Assembly (NCBI GenBank): GCA_964564025.1
Contig: CAZLZO010000005.1
Span: 1 to 64,000 of the forward strand
Source: DRYM01 sp964564025
Lineage (GTDB): Archaea > Thermoproteota > Thermoprotei_A > EX4484-217-1
Reading direction: 5' to 3'
Length of the DNA: 64,000 bases
Shown: positions 42,288 through 51,024 of the stretch, in pieces
How the letters are laid out: each line of letters opens with the position of its first letter
How positions within the stretch are numbered: the stretch's first letter is position 1
Program-made: the position numbers and the translations under genes
Notes under the pieces: model-generated
What the model was told of the DNA's origin: nothing
Seen by the model: only the letters and a program-made list of their open reading frames with translations
Database searches by the model: none

Positions 42288-43718
42288 ATGATGTTCATTG
42301 ATCTCTTAGGGAAAATAGCATACTACCTACCTTCAGTGAAGAAGCCTGAACGTAGACCTTCACTCTATGAAAGACTTGCATGGACTGGTGCAGTTTTACT
42401 AATGTTCCTTATTATGGGTAATGTTCCGCTTTTTGGAATACCTCAGCAAGCAATGGGCATCGAGCAACTCTCTGTTTTCACGCTTATTTTCGGAGCTAGA
42501 TTAGGCACTCTAATGCAGCTTGGAATAAGCCCCATAGTCACTGCTGGAATAATCTTAGAGGTTCTCGTTGGAGCCAAAATAATAGAGCTTGACTTAACGG
42601 ATCCTGAGCAAAGAGAAAAGTTTACAGCAGCACAGAAAGGCTTAGCACTAATATTAGCTGTTGTTGAAGCGACTGCATATGCTGTTTCAAGTTTTGGCTT
42701 ACCTATTAAGTTAACGCCTGAACAGCAAGTACTGGTCATTATACAGCTAATATTTGCAAGCATAATAGTTATCCTATTTGACGAGCTTTTACAGAAAGGT
42801 TGGGGTATAGGAAGTGCTATTTCACTATTCATATTAACTAATGTTGCTGAAGCAGTTACTTGGAGTATGTTTAGTATAGCTCCTTCCCCCTTCCCTCAGG
42901 AGGGAACATATTATGGTGTAATTCCTGAATTAATAAATAGGATATTTAGTGGTGAGGTATTAGCGGTACTTATTAGGAGAGGGTTACCTGATCTTTTAGG
43001 CTTAATAGCTACATTAGCTTTCATGTTCTTGCTCATATATCTTCACGGTGTTCGCGTAGAAATACCGATAGCTATTCAAAGATATAGGGGTGTTAGATCG
43101 AAGATCCCCTTAAACTTTCTCTATGTTTCAAACGTTCCAGTTCTCTTATTCTCAATATTTATAGCTGACTACTTATTCTTTTCACAAATATTATGGTCTC
43201 AACTTAATAGGTCAAATACCAACTTCTTCCTGAACCTGCTAGGAACATTTGAAACTATGGAGAACGGTAGGATTGTTCCAACAGGTGGTCTCGCATACTA
43301 CTTGAGCCCTCCAAGAGGATTATTCAGTGTTGCTGAAGACCCTGTTAAAGCTGTAGTTTATGTAATCTTACTGATAATTGCTGCAATAGCGTTTGGACTT
43401 ATGTGGGTCGAAGTTAGCGGTATGAGTCCTAGGGATCAAGCGGAAAACCTTGTGAAATCAGGAATGAACATACCAGGATTAAGGTTAGGCTCCGTTAAAA
43501 CCCTTGAAAAATTCCTGGCAAGATACATTTACCCGCTGGCTCTTCTAAGCTCAATTATTGTAGGAGTTATAGCTGCCTCGGCGGAAATACTCGGAGTATT
43601 CGGTGGAGGCATGGGAATACTGCTTTCAGTAGGGATAATTTATCAATACTATCAAATAATAGCTTATGAGAGAGCACTAGAAACATATCCATTATTAAAG
43701 AAGCTTATAGGAGAGTAA
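42288..43718 (+). CDS. secY: preprotein translocase subunit SecY
   Basis: 476 residues, ten predicted membrane helices. The N-terminus is the archaeal form (IAYYLPSVKKPERRPSLYERLAWTGAVLLMF). Conserved loops: FGARLGTLMQLGISPIVTAGIIL (plug region), QRYRGVRSKIPLNFLYVSNVPVLLFS, and SGMSPRDQAENLVKSGMNIPGLR. Forms the Sec61/SecY channel with SecE and SecG. ATG at 42288 or 42291. Confidence 0.97.
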   Translation: MMFIDLLGKIAYYLPSVKKPERRPSLYERLAWTGAVLLMFLIMGNVPLFGIPQQAMGIEQLSVFTLIFGARLGTLMQLGISPIVTAGIILEVLVGAKIIELDLTDPEQREKFTAAQKGLALILAVVEATAYAVSSFGLPIKLTPEQQVLVIIQLIFASIIVILFDELLQKGWGIGSAISLFILTNVAEAVTWSMFSIAPSPFPQEGTYYGVIPELINRIFSGEVLAVLIRRGLPDLLGLIATLAFMFLLIYLHGVRVEIPIAIQRYRGVRSKIPLNFLYVSNVPVLLFSIFIADYLFFSQILWSQLNRSNTNFFLNLLGTFETMENGRIVPTGGLAYYLSPPRGLFSVAEDPVKAVVYVILLIIAAIAFGLMWVEVSGMSPRDQAENLVKSGMNIPGLRLGSVKTLEKFLARYIYPLALLSSIIVGVIAASAEILGVFGGGMGILLSVGIIYQYYQIIAYERALETYPLLKKLIGE

Positions 43719-43819
43719 GTTTTTCTACGAATTTCCAACATTCCCTATTAACAGTAGAAATAATATACGAACTAGGTAATAATGTGTTCTGTAATAGTAA
43801 ATATAATGGTTGATCTACT

Positions 43820-44434
43820 ATGTCTGAGAAGCCTAAACCTCCAATAATTGTAATTATAGTTGGAATCCCAGGTGTAGGTAAAACTACAGTTTTAAAGAGT
43901 CTTCAAGAAAAAGCAGCTAAAGAAGGCTTTGATGTGAAAATAGTTAATTTCGGAGATTACATGTTTGAAGAAGCAAAGAGCCTTGGACTTATAACTCATA
44001 GAGACGAAATACGTAAGTTACCAATACATGTTCAATTAGAGCTCCAGGAGAAAGCAGCTAAGAAAATTAGGGAGGATGCCGAAAAAGAAAAACATGACAT
44101 ATTTATTGTTGATACACACGCACTAATACATACTGCTACAGGATTTTGGCCTGGATTGCCAAAGCACGTCATAGAGAACATTAAACCCTATCTAATAATT
44201 AACCTTGAAGCTTTACCTGAAGAAATATATGCGAGAAGAATGAGGGATGTGGGTGTAAGGTTTAGGATGGATGAGAAGAGTATTGATGAAATAAGGGAGT
44301 TCATGTTTTTAGCGAGAATATCATCAATAGCTTCAGCAGTACTTACAGGTTCTACGGTTAAAATAGTGCTTAATAGGGAAGGTAAAGTTGATGAAACAGT
44401 TAAGGAAATACTGGATGCTTTAAAGAAAATTTAA
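43820..44434 (+). CDS. adkA: archaeal adenylate kinase
   Basis: 204 residues of the archaeal-specific adenylate kinase family. P-loop IVGIPGVGKTTVLKSL, then FGDYMFEEAKSLGLITHRDEIRKLP, DTHALIHTATGFWPGLP, and the lid-region EEIYARRMRD...R. It interconverts ATP, AMP and ADP. It follows secY after a gap of 101 bases; order secY-adk-L34e-cmk-L14e-cbf5 is a known archaeal cluster. Confidence 0.94.
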   Translation: MSEKPKPPIIVIIVGIPGVGKTTVLKSLQEKAAKEGFDVKIVNFGDYMFEEAKSLGLITHRDEIRKLPIHVQLELQEKAAKKIREDAEKEKHDIFIVDTHALIHTATGFWPGLPKHVIENIKPYLIINLEALPEEIYARRMRDVGVRFRMDEKSIDEIREFMFLARISSIASAVLTGSTVKIVLNREGKVDETVKEILDALKKI

Positions 44435-44512
44435 ATTAAAATTTTAAATAGTTCCAGACGGCTACATTAAAACTAGTCCTTAAATGGTGTTTAATGCGGA
44501 GGCTAACACTTC

Positions 44513-44794
44513 ATGCCTAGACCTAGGTATAGAAGTAGGTCTCTAAGAAGAATATATGTTAGAGTACCTGGAGGGGATACAAAAATACATTATGAGAAAC
44601 GTAAGCCTAGTGTTGCAAAATGCACTATTTGCGGAAAGCCCTTAAACGGTGTTCCAAGGCTTAGACCAGCTGAGTTAAGAAAACTACCTAAGTCCCTTAA
44701 AAGACCGGAGAGAATGTATGGCGGGGTCATTTGTGCTTCCTGTTTAAGAAGCCTTTTAAAAGAAGCTATTAGAGGCACTGTTACTATTGCATAA
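44513..44794 (+). CDS. rpl34e: ribosomal protein eL34
   Basis: 93 residues. PRPRYRSRSLRRIYVRVPGGDTKIHYEKRKPS, zinc-type pairs CTICGKPLNGVPRLRP and CASC, then LLKEAIRG. eL34 occurs in eukaryotes and some archaea, mostly TACK and Thermococcales. The end overlaps cmk by 8 bases. Confidence 0.95.
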   Translation: MPRPRYRSRSLRRIYVRVPGGDTKIHYEKRKPSVAKCTICGKPLNGVPRLRPAELRKLPKSLKRPERMYGGVICASCLRSLLKEAIRGTVTIA

Positions 44795-45335
44795 ACTACG
44801 TAATGTAATAGTTATAAGTGGACCTGCTGGAAGCGGTAAAACCACGTATGCTCTTAAGCTAGCTGAAAAGTATGGTTTAAGATACTTTTCTGCTGGGCAG
44901 TTGTTTCGGAAAATAGCTAGGGAAAGAGGTCTTACTCTTTCTGAGTTAAGTAAAATAGCTGAGAAAGATTACTCAATAGACTTAGAGATTGATAGACGAA
45001 CTCTTGAAGAAGCACTTAAGGGAAACATAGTTATTGACGGCCATTTAACTGCATGGGTTGTTAAGGAAGTAGCTGATTTGAGGATTTATGTAACAGCGCC
45101 ATTAATGGTGAGAGTTAGGAGAATAGCTGAAAGAGACGGCATTTCGCTAAGAGAAGCATTTTACGAAACAGTAACTAGAGAGTTCAGTCAGAGAAGAAGA
45201 TTTCTAGAAATATATGGCGTAGACGTAGCCAATATATCATGGTTTGACTTAGTAATTAACACTGAGAAATTTAGCATTGAAGAAACCTTTGCAATTATAG
45301 ATAAAGTTGCTTCTAAAATATTGAGAAAACCATAA
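44787..45335 (+). CDS. cmk: cytidylate kinase
   Basis: 182 residues, archaeal AAA-type CMP kinase. P-loop ISGPAGSGKTTYALKLAEKYGLRYFSAG, then FRKIARERGLTLSELSKIAEKDYSIDLEIDRR and VIDGHLTAWV. Phosphorylates CMP/dCMP. The start is TTG at 44787, inside the eL34 end, so translation is coupled. Confidence 0.92.
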   Translation: MHKLRNVIVISGPAGSGKTTYALKLAEKYGLRYFSAGQLFRKIARERGLTLSELSKIAEKDYSIDLEIDRRTLEEALKGNIVIDGHLTAWVVKEVADLRIYVTAPLMVRVRRIAERDGISLREAFYETVTREFSQRRRFLEIYGVDVANISWFDLVINTEKFSIEETFAIIDKVASKILRKP

Positions 45336-45407
45336 TATTTATTAAACCATATCTTGTTTTACAAGAAAAATGTCTAGAAACACAAGGCAGGATGCGGGTG
45401 TGTTTCA

Positions 45408-45698
45408 ATGCCAGCAATTGAGGTTGGGAGGATATGTGTTAAAATAGCTGGTAGAGAAGCTGGTAGAAAATGCGTAATAGTCGACGTAATAGACGATAAC
45501 TTCGTTTTAATAACCGGGCCTAAACAGTTAACTGGTGTTAAAAGGAGGAAAGCGAACATTAAACATATTGAGGTTTTACCTGAAAAAATAGATATTAAAA
45601 AAGGAGCATCAGATGAAGAAGTTTTGGAAGCAATAAGGGCTAAGGGATTAGAGGATTTTATGAGAGAAAGAGTTAAACCTATTTTACCGCCAACTTAA
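45408..45698 (+). CDS. rpl14e: ribosomal protein eL14
   Basis: 96 residues. KOW-type start IEVGRICVKIAGREAGRKCVIVDVIDDNFVLITGPKQLTGVKRRKANIKHIEVL. eL14 occurs in eukaryotes and a subset of archaea. ATG with GGGTGTG upstream. It precedes cbf5 as in other Thermoproteota. Confidence 0.95.
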   Translation: MPAIEVGRICVKIAGREAGRKCVIVDVIDDNFVLITGPKQLTGVKRRKANIKHIEVLPEKIDIKKGASDEEVLEAIRAKGLEDFMRERVKPILPPT

Positions 45699-45768
45699 AC
45701 AATGTTTTCACATAGATTTTTATTTATATTTCCTAGTGTAACATTTCTATCTTAGGGAGGAAGAGACA

Positions 45769-46847
45769 TTGTCTTATCTTGAAGGTTTAAAGTTTCTTGA
45801 GGAACTTGATAGAGTATGTGGTATTAGGAGACAGTATCTTTTCAAGGGAGAACTTGAAACTGATGAAAGATACGGCTATTTCCCGTATCGTAGGCCTATA
45901 GATTATTACATTAAGCATGGCGTAATTAACCTGGATAAACCGCCTGGACCTACAAGTCATGAAGTTGTTGCATGGATTAAAAGAATGTTTAATTTAACAA
46001 AGGCCGGACATGGTGGGACCCTAGAGCCCCATTAGCCCCTTAAAATAGGGGCTAGGGGCGGGGTTATCCCAAAGTAAGTGGTGTTCTCCCAGTTGCCTTA
46101 GAATACGCTACTAAAGTTATCAGTGTTATTGTCCATAAGATTAAGGAGTATGTTTGTGTAATGCAGCTTCATGGCGATGTTAGTGATGCTGAACTTTTAA
46201 GAGTTATCAATAAGTTTGTAGGTAAAATTTATCAAAGACCCCCTCTTAGGTCTTCAGTTAAAAGGTCCCTTAGAATTAAGGAAATATACTACATAGATGT
46301 TCTTGAAAGAGATGGAAAATTAGTACTTATGAAAATAGGTTGTGAAGCAGGAACGTACATAAGAAAATTATGCCATGACGCTGGATTACTTTTAGGTGTT
46401 GGCGCCCATATGAGGGAGCTTAGAAGAACCAGGGCGGGTCCCTTTAAAGAGGATGAATCATTAGCTAAGCTTCAGGACTTAGCTGACGCACTTTATAGGT
46501 GGAAGTATGAAGGAAAAGATGATCTACTTAGAAGATACATTATGCCTATGGAAAGAGCTGTTTGTGAATTACCTAAAATAATTATTAGAGATACGGCAGT
46601 GGATGCAATAGCTCATGGAGCTAACCTTGCTGTTCCAGGAATACTTGCATTGCATGAGGGAATAAAGGTTGGAGACAGAGTAGCTATTTTCACTGTTAAA
46701 GGGGAACTTGTTGCTTTAGGTAAAGCGAATATGAGTAGTGAACAAATAATGGAGGCAAAGAAAGGTATAGCTGTTAAAACTTCGAGAGTAATAATAGAGC
46801 CTGGACTTTACCCTAAAGCGTGGAAATCTGAAGGGAAAGACAAATAA
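45769..46847 (+). CDS. cbf5: tRNA/rRNA pseudouridine synthase Cbf5 (TruB family), interrupted by a 41-nt archaeal intron
   Basis: Catalytic subunit of H/ACA RNPs and tRNA U55 synthase. Exon 1 is 45769-46024 and exon 2 is 46066-46847; joined they give 345 residues. Exon 1 contains DKPPGPTSHEVVAWIKRMF and GHGGT. Reading through would give GTLEP-His-stop. Removing 46025-46065 gives GTLDPKVSGVLPVALEYATK, restoring the catalytic Asp (codon GAT built across the junction). Exon 2 has the C-terminal catalytic part (EAGTYIRKLCHDAGLLLGVGAHMRELRRTRAGPF) and the PUA domain. The start is TTG at 45769 with GGAGG upstream. The stop overlaps the next ATG. Confidence 0.95.
46025..46065 (+). other. bulge-helix-bulge intron in cbf5 pre-mRNA (41 nt)
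   Basis: The flanks fold into a standard splicing-endonuclease substrate: outer helix TGGGA (46014-46018) with TCCCA (46067-46071); central 4-bp helix CCCT (46019-46022) with GGGG (46060-46063, one U-G pair); 3-base bulges AGA (46023-46025) and TTA (46064-46066); inner helix GCCCC (46026-46030) with GGGGC (46055-46059). Cutting after the second base of each bulge removes 46025-46065. cbf5 introns of this kind are known in Crenarchaeota. Splice position is inferred from fold and protein restoration, both agreeing. Confidence 0.92.
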
Positions 46848-47449
46848 TGTTAGAACATTACTTTAGCGAAAAGCCGAGTAGTATAGGTAGGAAGGAAATT
46901 ATAAGCGATATAATAAGAGGGGTTTCTGTAGAGTTCATAGTGGAACCAGGAGTGTTTTCTAAGAGAAGAGTTGACCTAGGAACAAAACTGCTTCTTGAAA
47001 CAATGATAATTCCTGGTGAAGGAAACGTTTTAGACATTGGAGCAGGTTATGGAGTTATAGGCATAACTCTTGCTAAACTTAATCCTAAGCTTAAAGTTTA
47101 CATGGTTGAAATAAATAAGAGAGCTGTTAAATTGTGTAAAATAAATGCTAAAAGAAATAATGTTGAAGATAGAATAGTAATTTTTCAAGGCAACCTCTAC
47201 GATCCATTACCTGAAACCATAAAGTTTAAGACCATAGTTTCTAATCCGCCGTTTTCAGCGGGTTTCAAAATAGTAAACGCTATTGTTGAAGGAGCTTACA
47301 TTAGACTTGAGAATCACGGATTACTTCAGCTAGTGGCGTGGAAGGGAACAAATAAGCTAAAGGAGAAGATGAAGGAAGTTTTCGGAAACGTAAAGGTACT
47401 TGCTAGTAAAAAAGGATACAAAGTTCTAATGAGCGAAAAAACCATATAA
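46847..47449 (+). CDS. class I SAM-dependent methyltransferase, RsmC-like (MTS domain)
   Basis: 200 residues. SAM motif I VLDIGAGYGVIGITLA, acidic motif II VYMVEINKRAV, and catalytic motif IV NPPF (SNPPFSAG), the signature of N-methyltransferases acting on exocyclic amines of G or A. Most similar in layout to the small-subunit rRNA m2G methyltransferase RsmC family. The ATG overlaps the cbf5 stop (TAATG), so it belongs to that operon and fits an rRNA or tRNA modification role. Exact target not determinable. Confidence 0.85.
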   Translation: MLEHYFSEKPSSIGRKEIISDIIRGVSVEFIVEPGVFSKRRVDLGTKLLLETMIIPGEGNVLDIGAGYGVIGITLAKLNPKLKVYMVEINKRAVKLCKINAKRNNVEDRIVIFQGNLYDPLPETIKFKTIVSNPPFSAGFKIVNAIVEGAYIRLENHGLLQLVAWKGTNKLKEKMKEVFGNVKVLASKKGYKVLMSEKTI

Positions 47450-47456
47450 AATAAAA
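47443..47456 (+). promoter_or_regulatory. probable tRNA-Ser promoter
   Basis: CATATAAAATAAAA ends about 28 bases before the tRNA and overlaps the end of the methyltransferase gene. The TATA core would start transcription near 47478. Confidence 0.5.
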
Positions 47457-47483
47457 ACTCGAACACCAAAATAACAAATACGT

Positions 47484-47573
47484 GCCGGGGTGCCCGAGCG
47501 GACTAAGGGGCTGGCCTTGAGAGCCAGTGGCGGATCGGCCGCCGCGCGGGTTCGAATCCCGCCCCCGGCGCCA
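47484..47573 (+). tRNA. tRNA-Ser (UGA)
   Basis: Class II tRNA with acceptor GCCGGGG/CCCCGGC, D arm starting CCCGAGCGG, anticodon stem CTGGC/GCCAG with loop CTTGAGA (anticodon TGA), a long variable arm (CGGATCGGCCG region), T arm GCGGG-TTCGAAT-CCCGC, discriminator G and encoded CCA at 47571-47573. The G discriminator and variable arm identify Ser rather than Leu. No intron. Every stem is nearly all G-C, as in tRNAs of hyperthermophiles. Confidence 0.96.
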
Positions 47574-47596
47574 AAACTTAAACAATAATTTTAGGG

Positions 47597-48457
47597 TTAG
47601 AAATCGTAGAGATTTAAAGGTTCATTGCGCTTAAGAATTGTTGGTTCGTATGATAGAATATCCTCTGTTCTTATTTTTTCTCTAGCGGATTTCCCTAGTA
47701 CAAAGTACATTTCATTCTCTCCAGCGTAGATAAGGTCTACGTCTTGGAAGAATATCCAAAGTAGTGAAGCTATTGTTGAGATATTTCTAAAATTTATCGG
47801 TAATGAAATAATCTCATAGTTCTTAAGTTTAATATAAGCCCTATAGTATGAGCCCGTTACTACGTCGTGTTTTAAGTGAATTGATATGCTTAAGTTTTCT
47901 GGATCCCTATTTTCAACGAGGAATTCCTTGAAACCATCTTTAAATATTGCATTTATTCTATTATGTTCTTCAATAACAACTATGCTTCTATGGTGAGCAC
48001 ATTTGCTAAGTGAAGCGAAGAGCTTAGTAAGTGACCAGTCGTTAAAGTGCGCCAAAATAGCTCCGTAAGCTAAGATGATATCAAAGCTTCTCCCTAACTC
48101 GTATGTTTTCAAAGCGTCTAAGACCTTAGTTTCTGCTTTAATGTCTTCCTCTGTTGCAAAACGGATTGCATCTTTTAAAGCATCTTCACGAACATCTATC
48201 ATAACTAAGTCCACAAGCACTCCATGTTTAAGTAGGGTTTTTGCTAAAGCAACGCCACCTATGCCCTTACCTGCTCCAATAACTAAAACCGCCACTTTAC
48301 CCGTATCCAGTATTTCCTTAAACCATCGATGCTTAAGAAGACGTTCAAAACGCTTTAAAGCCTGTAAGTATCTACTTCTACCTTTAGAAGACCAAGGATC
48401 ATCCATCCAGTCAACTATCTTATATGCTTTCTCCAAGTCTTTGAAGGAGGAATTCAT
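47597..48457 (-). CDS. Rossmann-fold, methyltransferase-like protein of unknown specificity
   Basis: 286 residues from the ATG at 48457 (MNSSFKDLEKAYKIVDWM), which has GGGTG upstream; the longer frame from 48484 lacks a site. The nucleotide-binding motif VAVLVIGAGKGIGGVALAKTLL is followed by an acidic strand end (DLVMIDVREDAL) and DIILAYGAILAHF, compatible with a class I SAM methyltransferase. No catalytic motif identifies the substrate. It converges with tRNA-Ser and has no clear operon partner. Function unknown. Confidence 0.65.
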   Translation of the reverse strand: MNSSFKDLEKAYKIVDWMDDPWSSKGRSRYLQALKRFERLLKHRWFKEILDTGKVAVLVIGAGKGIGGVALAKTLLKHGVLVDLVMIDVREDALKDAIRFATEEDIKAETKVLDALKTYELGRSFDIILAYGAILAHFNDWSLTKLFASLSKCAHHRSIVVIEEHNRINAIFKDGFKEFLVENRDPENLSISIHLKHDVVTGSYYRAYIKLKNYEIISLPINFRNISTIASLLWIFFQDVDLIYAGENEMYFVLGKSAREKIRTEDILSYEPTILKRNEPLNLYDF

Positions 48458-48484
48458 TAGAACACCCAATATTTTGATGTGCAA

Positions 48485-49072
48485 ATAGCCTAATATGTTC
48501 TCTGTAAACCATATAGTATAATTGAAGACTTGGATACCTTAACTCCAATGGCTTAGGAGCCTATTTTCTACGACATTGCATGTAAGCGCTAATGACTTTC
48601 GCAAGGCAGTATTCTTGGTAACCTAACAATTTTACTTCCCGGTGGTTGAGTGTAATCTTGATTCAGTGAAGTTAAAGGCTAAGTATTGGTATTAGAAGTT
48701 TTGATGAGCAACATAATAAGCTTGATTTTTTAATAATAAATGAGCTGCATGATGCTATAAAATTAGGTTTAGGTAAAGGTAAAGCTGCATTAGATGTCAT
48801 TATAAGGAAAATGCAAAACCCGCCTTTATTTCCGAAGAAATTGCTTTGGGGAAATATAAATTCCCAGGGTACTGGGAACATAAGAGAAAACATGGACAAT
48901 TTATTGCTAAAGTGAAGATGTTTTAGTTAAGTTTAAAGGAAGAATTCAAAGATTTTTTACATTTAAGTATACTTCTCTTCTTTCCATAGATACACTAAGA
49001 TATACTAAAAATATAAGCAGCTTCCACTGATAATTTTATTGTCGCAGGAGAAAGTGAATTCTGAGGCGACAT
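48485..49072 (+). other. 588-bp stretch with no intact gene
   Basis: Apart from the hemerythrin relic at 48660-48926 I see no coding region. The part from 48485 to 48660 has no recognisable element. The last 100 bases are AT-rich and should hold the promoter of the ABC ATPase gene, for example near ACACTAAGATATACTAAAAATAT at 48991-49013, without a clear-cut TATA match. Confidence 0.5.
48660..48926 (+). pseudogene. hemerythrin-like protein, frameshifted relic
   Basis: Two frames together recall a bacteriohemerythrin. From about 48682 one frame reads SIGIRSFDEQHNKLDFLIINELHDAIK; from about 48820 another reads FISEE-IALGKYKFPGYWEHKRKHGQFIAKV and ends at a TAG at 48924-48926. The first metal His (DEQH) and the HKRKH pair remain, but the His expected before FxxEE is Ala and the frame is broken near 48815-48825. 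No start codon is available for the first part. A decayed O2- or iron-binding protein gene is the best reading. Confidence 0.7.
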
Positions 49073-50194
49073 GTGTTGCCTGAAGTTAAGGTCGTTAACG
49101 TAACGAAGATTTTTGGAGGTAAAGTAGTAGCGCTAGACAATGTTTCCGTTACCGTCAAGAATGGAGAGTTCTTCGTCCTTTTAGGTCCTTCAGGTTCTGG
49201 AAAAACTACTCTTTTAAGGTGTATTGCTGGTTTGGAGAGACCCGATAAGGGAGTTATAGCAATAGGCGACAAAGTCGTTTACGACGCTAAAAGAAAAATT
49301 TCAATACCCCCTAAGGATCGTGATATTGCTATGGTTTTCCAAAATTACGCACTATACCCCCATATGAAAGTATTCGATAACATAGCCTTCCCCTTGAGGC
49401 TAAGAAAGGTTCCTAAAGAGGAAATTAGGAAGAAAGTGGTGGAGGTAGCGAAACTCCTAAGAATTCAAGATCTTCTTGATCGTTACCCTAGGCAGCTTAG
49501 TGGTGGTCAGCAGCAAAGAGTGGCGCTAGCAAGAGCGCTAGTAAGAAATCCAAAAGTATTCCTCATGGATGAGCCTTTAAGCAATATTGATGCTAAGCTT
49601 AGGGTTTTAATGAGAGCTGAGCTTAAAAGGCTTCAAAAAGAGTTAGGAATAACAACAATATATGTAACACATGATCAAGCAGAAGCTATGACCATGGCTG
49701 ATAGAATAGCTATACTTAATTTTGGAAAAGTTATGCAAATAGGGACTCCAGGGGAGCTTTACCATAAACCTGCAAACCTCTTCGTAGCCGGATTCGTAGG
49801 ATCACCACCTATGAACTTCTTCGATGTAACGCTTGTTTACGACGAGAAAAGGAGAAGCTACTTCTTGGACTCTGGAGAATTTCAGCTAAAACTACCAGGT
49901 GACATAGCGAAAATAGTTTCTGAGGAAGCCAAGGGAGAAGAGTTAATACTTGGAGTAAGACCTGAAGATATTCAAGTGCTTAAAGAACCTATTGAAGGAG
50001 TCTTTGAAGCGGAAATATACGTTATAGAACCATTAGGTTCTGAAACAATAGTAAATTTGAAAGTAGGAAATTATCTATTTAAATCCAGAATGCTTGGAGA
50101 ATTTCAAGGAGGACATGGTGAGAAAGTTTATGTTAAATTTAATGTGGAAAAAATCCATATATTTGACAAGAAAACTGAGAAAGCAATAATCTAG
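49073..50194 (+). CDS. sugar ABC transporter ATP-binding protein (MalK/UgpC type)
   Basis: 373 residues. Walker A LGPSGSGKTTLLRC, Q-loop VFQNYALYPHM, ABC signature LSGGQQQRVALARAL, Walker B VFLMDEPLSNIDAKLR, H-loop YVTHDQAEAM, and a C-terminal TOBE/OB regulatory region typical of CUT1 sugar importers (LILGVRPEDIQVL). GTG at 49073 with GAGG seven bases upstream; an ATG at 49071 is out of frame. It points tail-to-tail at the permease genes (stops 2 bases apart), so it has its own promoter rather than sharing the transporter operon. Confidence 0.94.
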   Translation: MLPEVKVVNVTKIFGGKVVALDNVSVTVKNGEFFVLLGPSGSGKTTLLRCIAGLERPDKGVIAIGDKVVYDAKRKISIPPKDRDIAMVFQNYALYPHMKVFDNIAFPLRLRKVPKEEIRKKVVEVAKLLRIQDLLDRYPRQLSGGQQQRVALARALVRNPKVFLMDEPLSNIDAKLRVLMRAELKRLQKELGITTIYVTHDQAEAMTMADRIAILNFGKVMQIGTPGELYHKPANLFVAGFVGSPPMNFFDVTLVYDEKRRSYFLDSGEFQLKLPGDIAKIVSEEAKGEELILGVRPEDIQVLKEPIEGVFEAEIYVIEPLGSETIVNLKVGNYLFKSRMLGEFQGGHGEKVYVKFNVEKIHIFDKKTEKAII

Positions 50195-50196
50195 TT

Positions 50197-51024
50197 TCAC
50201 CTAGTACCTTTAAGAGCCCCAGCTAATAGTCCGCTTATAAAGTATCTTCCAAGAGCTAAAGCTATTACTAAGGGAGGAAGTATTGCTATTAATGAGCCAG
50301 CCATGAGAGTGTTCCATGCAACCGTTGTTGTTCCCCTTAAATTAGCGACTTCCGGCTGAATAGTTCTTACAAGAGGGCTTGTGCTTAGAGTTACTGCAAA
50401 TAGGAATTCGTTCCAAATACTCATGAATATTATTATTGTTGTAGAGATTATTCCCGGAAGTGCAACAGGCAGGACTACTTTAAGAAAAGTTTGTAACGCT
50501 GATGCTCCATCAATATAGGAGGCTTCTTCAAGTTCTTTAGGTACAGCCATGAAGAATGCTGAAGATATAAGAGCTGCCCATGGACTTAGTAATATAGTAT
50601 ATGCAATTATGAAGCTAAAGTGGGTTCCCATAACTCCGATATCCGCTAAAAACATGGTCATGGGAATTAAAAGTATTTGGTAGGGAATAAATGTGGCTAT
50701 AGCTATTAGGAAAAACATTGTTCTAGTTGCTCTACTAACATGCCTGCTTAAGTAATATCCAGCTAAAGTACCTATCAAAACACATAGAAATGTTGAAGGT
50801 AAGGAAACTACTATGCTATTGAAAAATGCTCTCTTAATTCTCTCCCATGCAGAAATCCACGGTACAATGTTTAGTGAGGATGGAAGCTGAAGAACGTTTG
50901 TTGTATATGTTTCTTCATGGCTCTTAAGCGAAGTGATTAACGCAACATAGAATGGAAGCATCCAGAACAGGGACATAAGTATTAATAAGAGATATGCAAG
51001 GACTATTTTAATATTCATGTTCAC
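50197..51024 (-). CDS. sugar ABC transporter permease (MalG type)
   Basis: 275 residues, six membrane helices. The cytoplasmic EAA loop is EEASYIDGASALQTFLKVVLPVALPG, the contact site for the ATPase. N-terminal segment with YVALITSLKSHEETY is typical of CUT1 MalG-like permeases. GTG at 51024 overlaps the upstream permease TGA by two to four bases; an ATG at 51018 is an alternative. Forms the channel with the partner permease. Confidence 0.92.
   Translation of the reverse strand: MNMNIKIVLAYLLLILMSLFWMLPFYVALITSLKSHEETYTTNVLQLPSSLNIVPWISAWERIKRAFFNSIVVSLPSTFLCVLIGTLAGYYLSRHVSRATRTMFFLIAIATFIPYQILLIPMTMFLADIGVMGTHFSFIIAYTILLSPWAALISSAFFMAVPKELEEASYIDGASALQTFLKVVLPVALPGIISTTIIIFMSIWNEFLFAVTLSTSPLVRTIQPEVANLRGTTTVAWNTLMAGSLIAILPPLVIALALGRYFISGLLAGALKGTR

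Noticed and set aside
46021..46080. Frameshift or pseudogene in cbf5
   Set aside because: The break is exactly explained by a BHB intron, and the spliced frame restores the conserved GTLDPKVSG.
49071..49073. ATG start for the ABC ATPase at 49071
   Set aside because: It is out of frame with the ATPase; the GTG at 49073 opens the correct frame with GAGG upstream.
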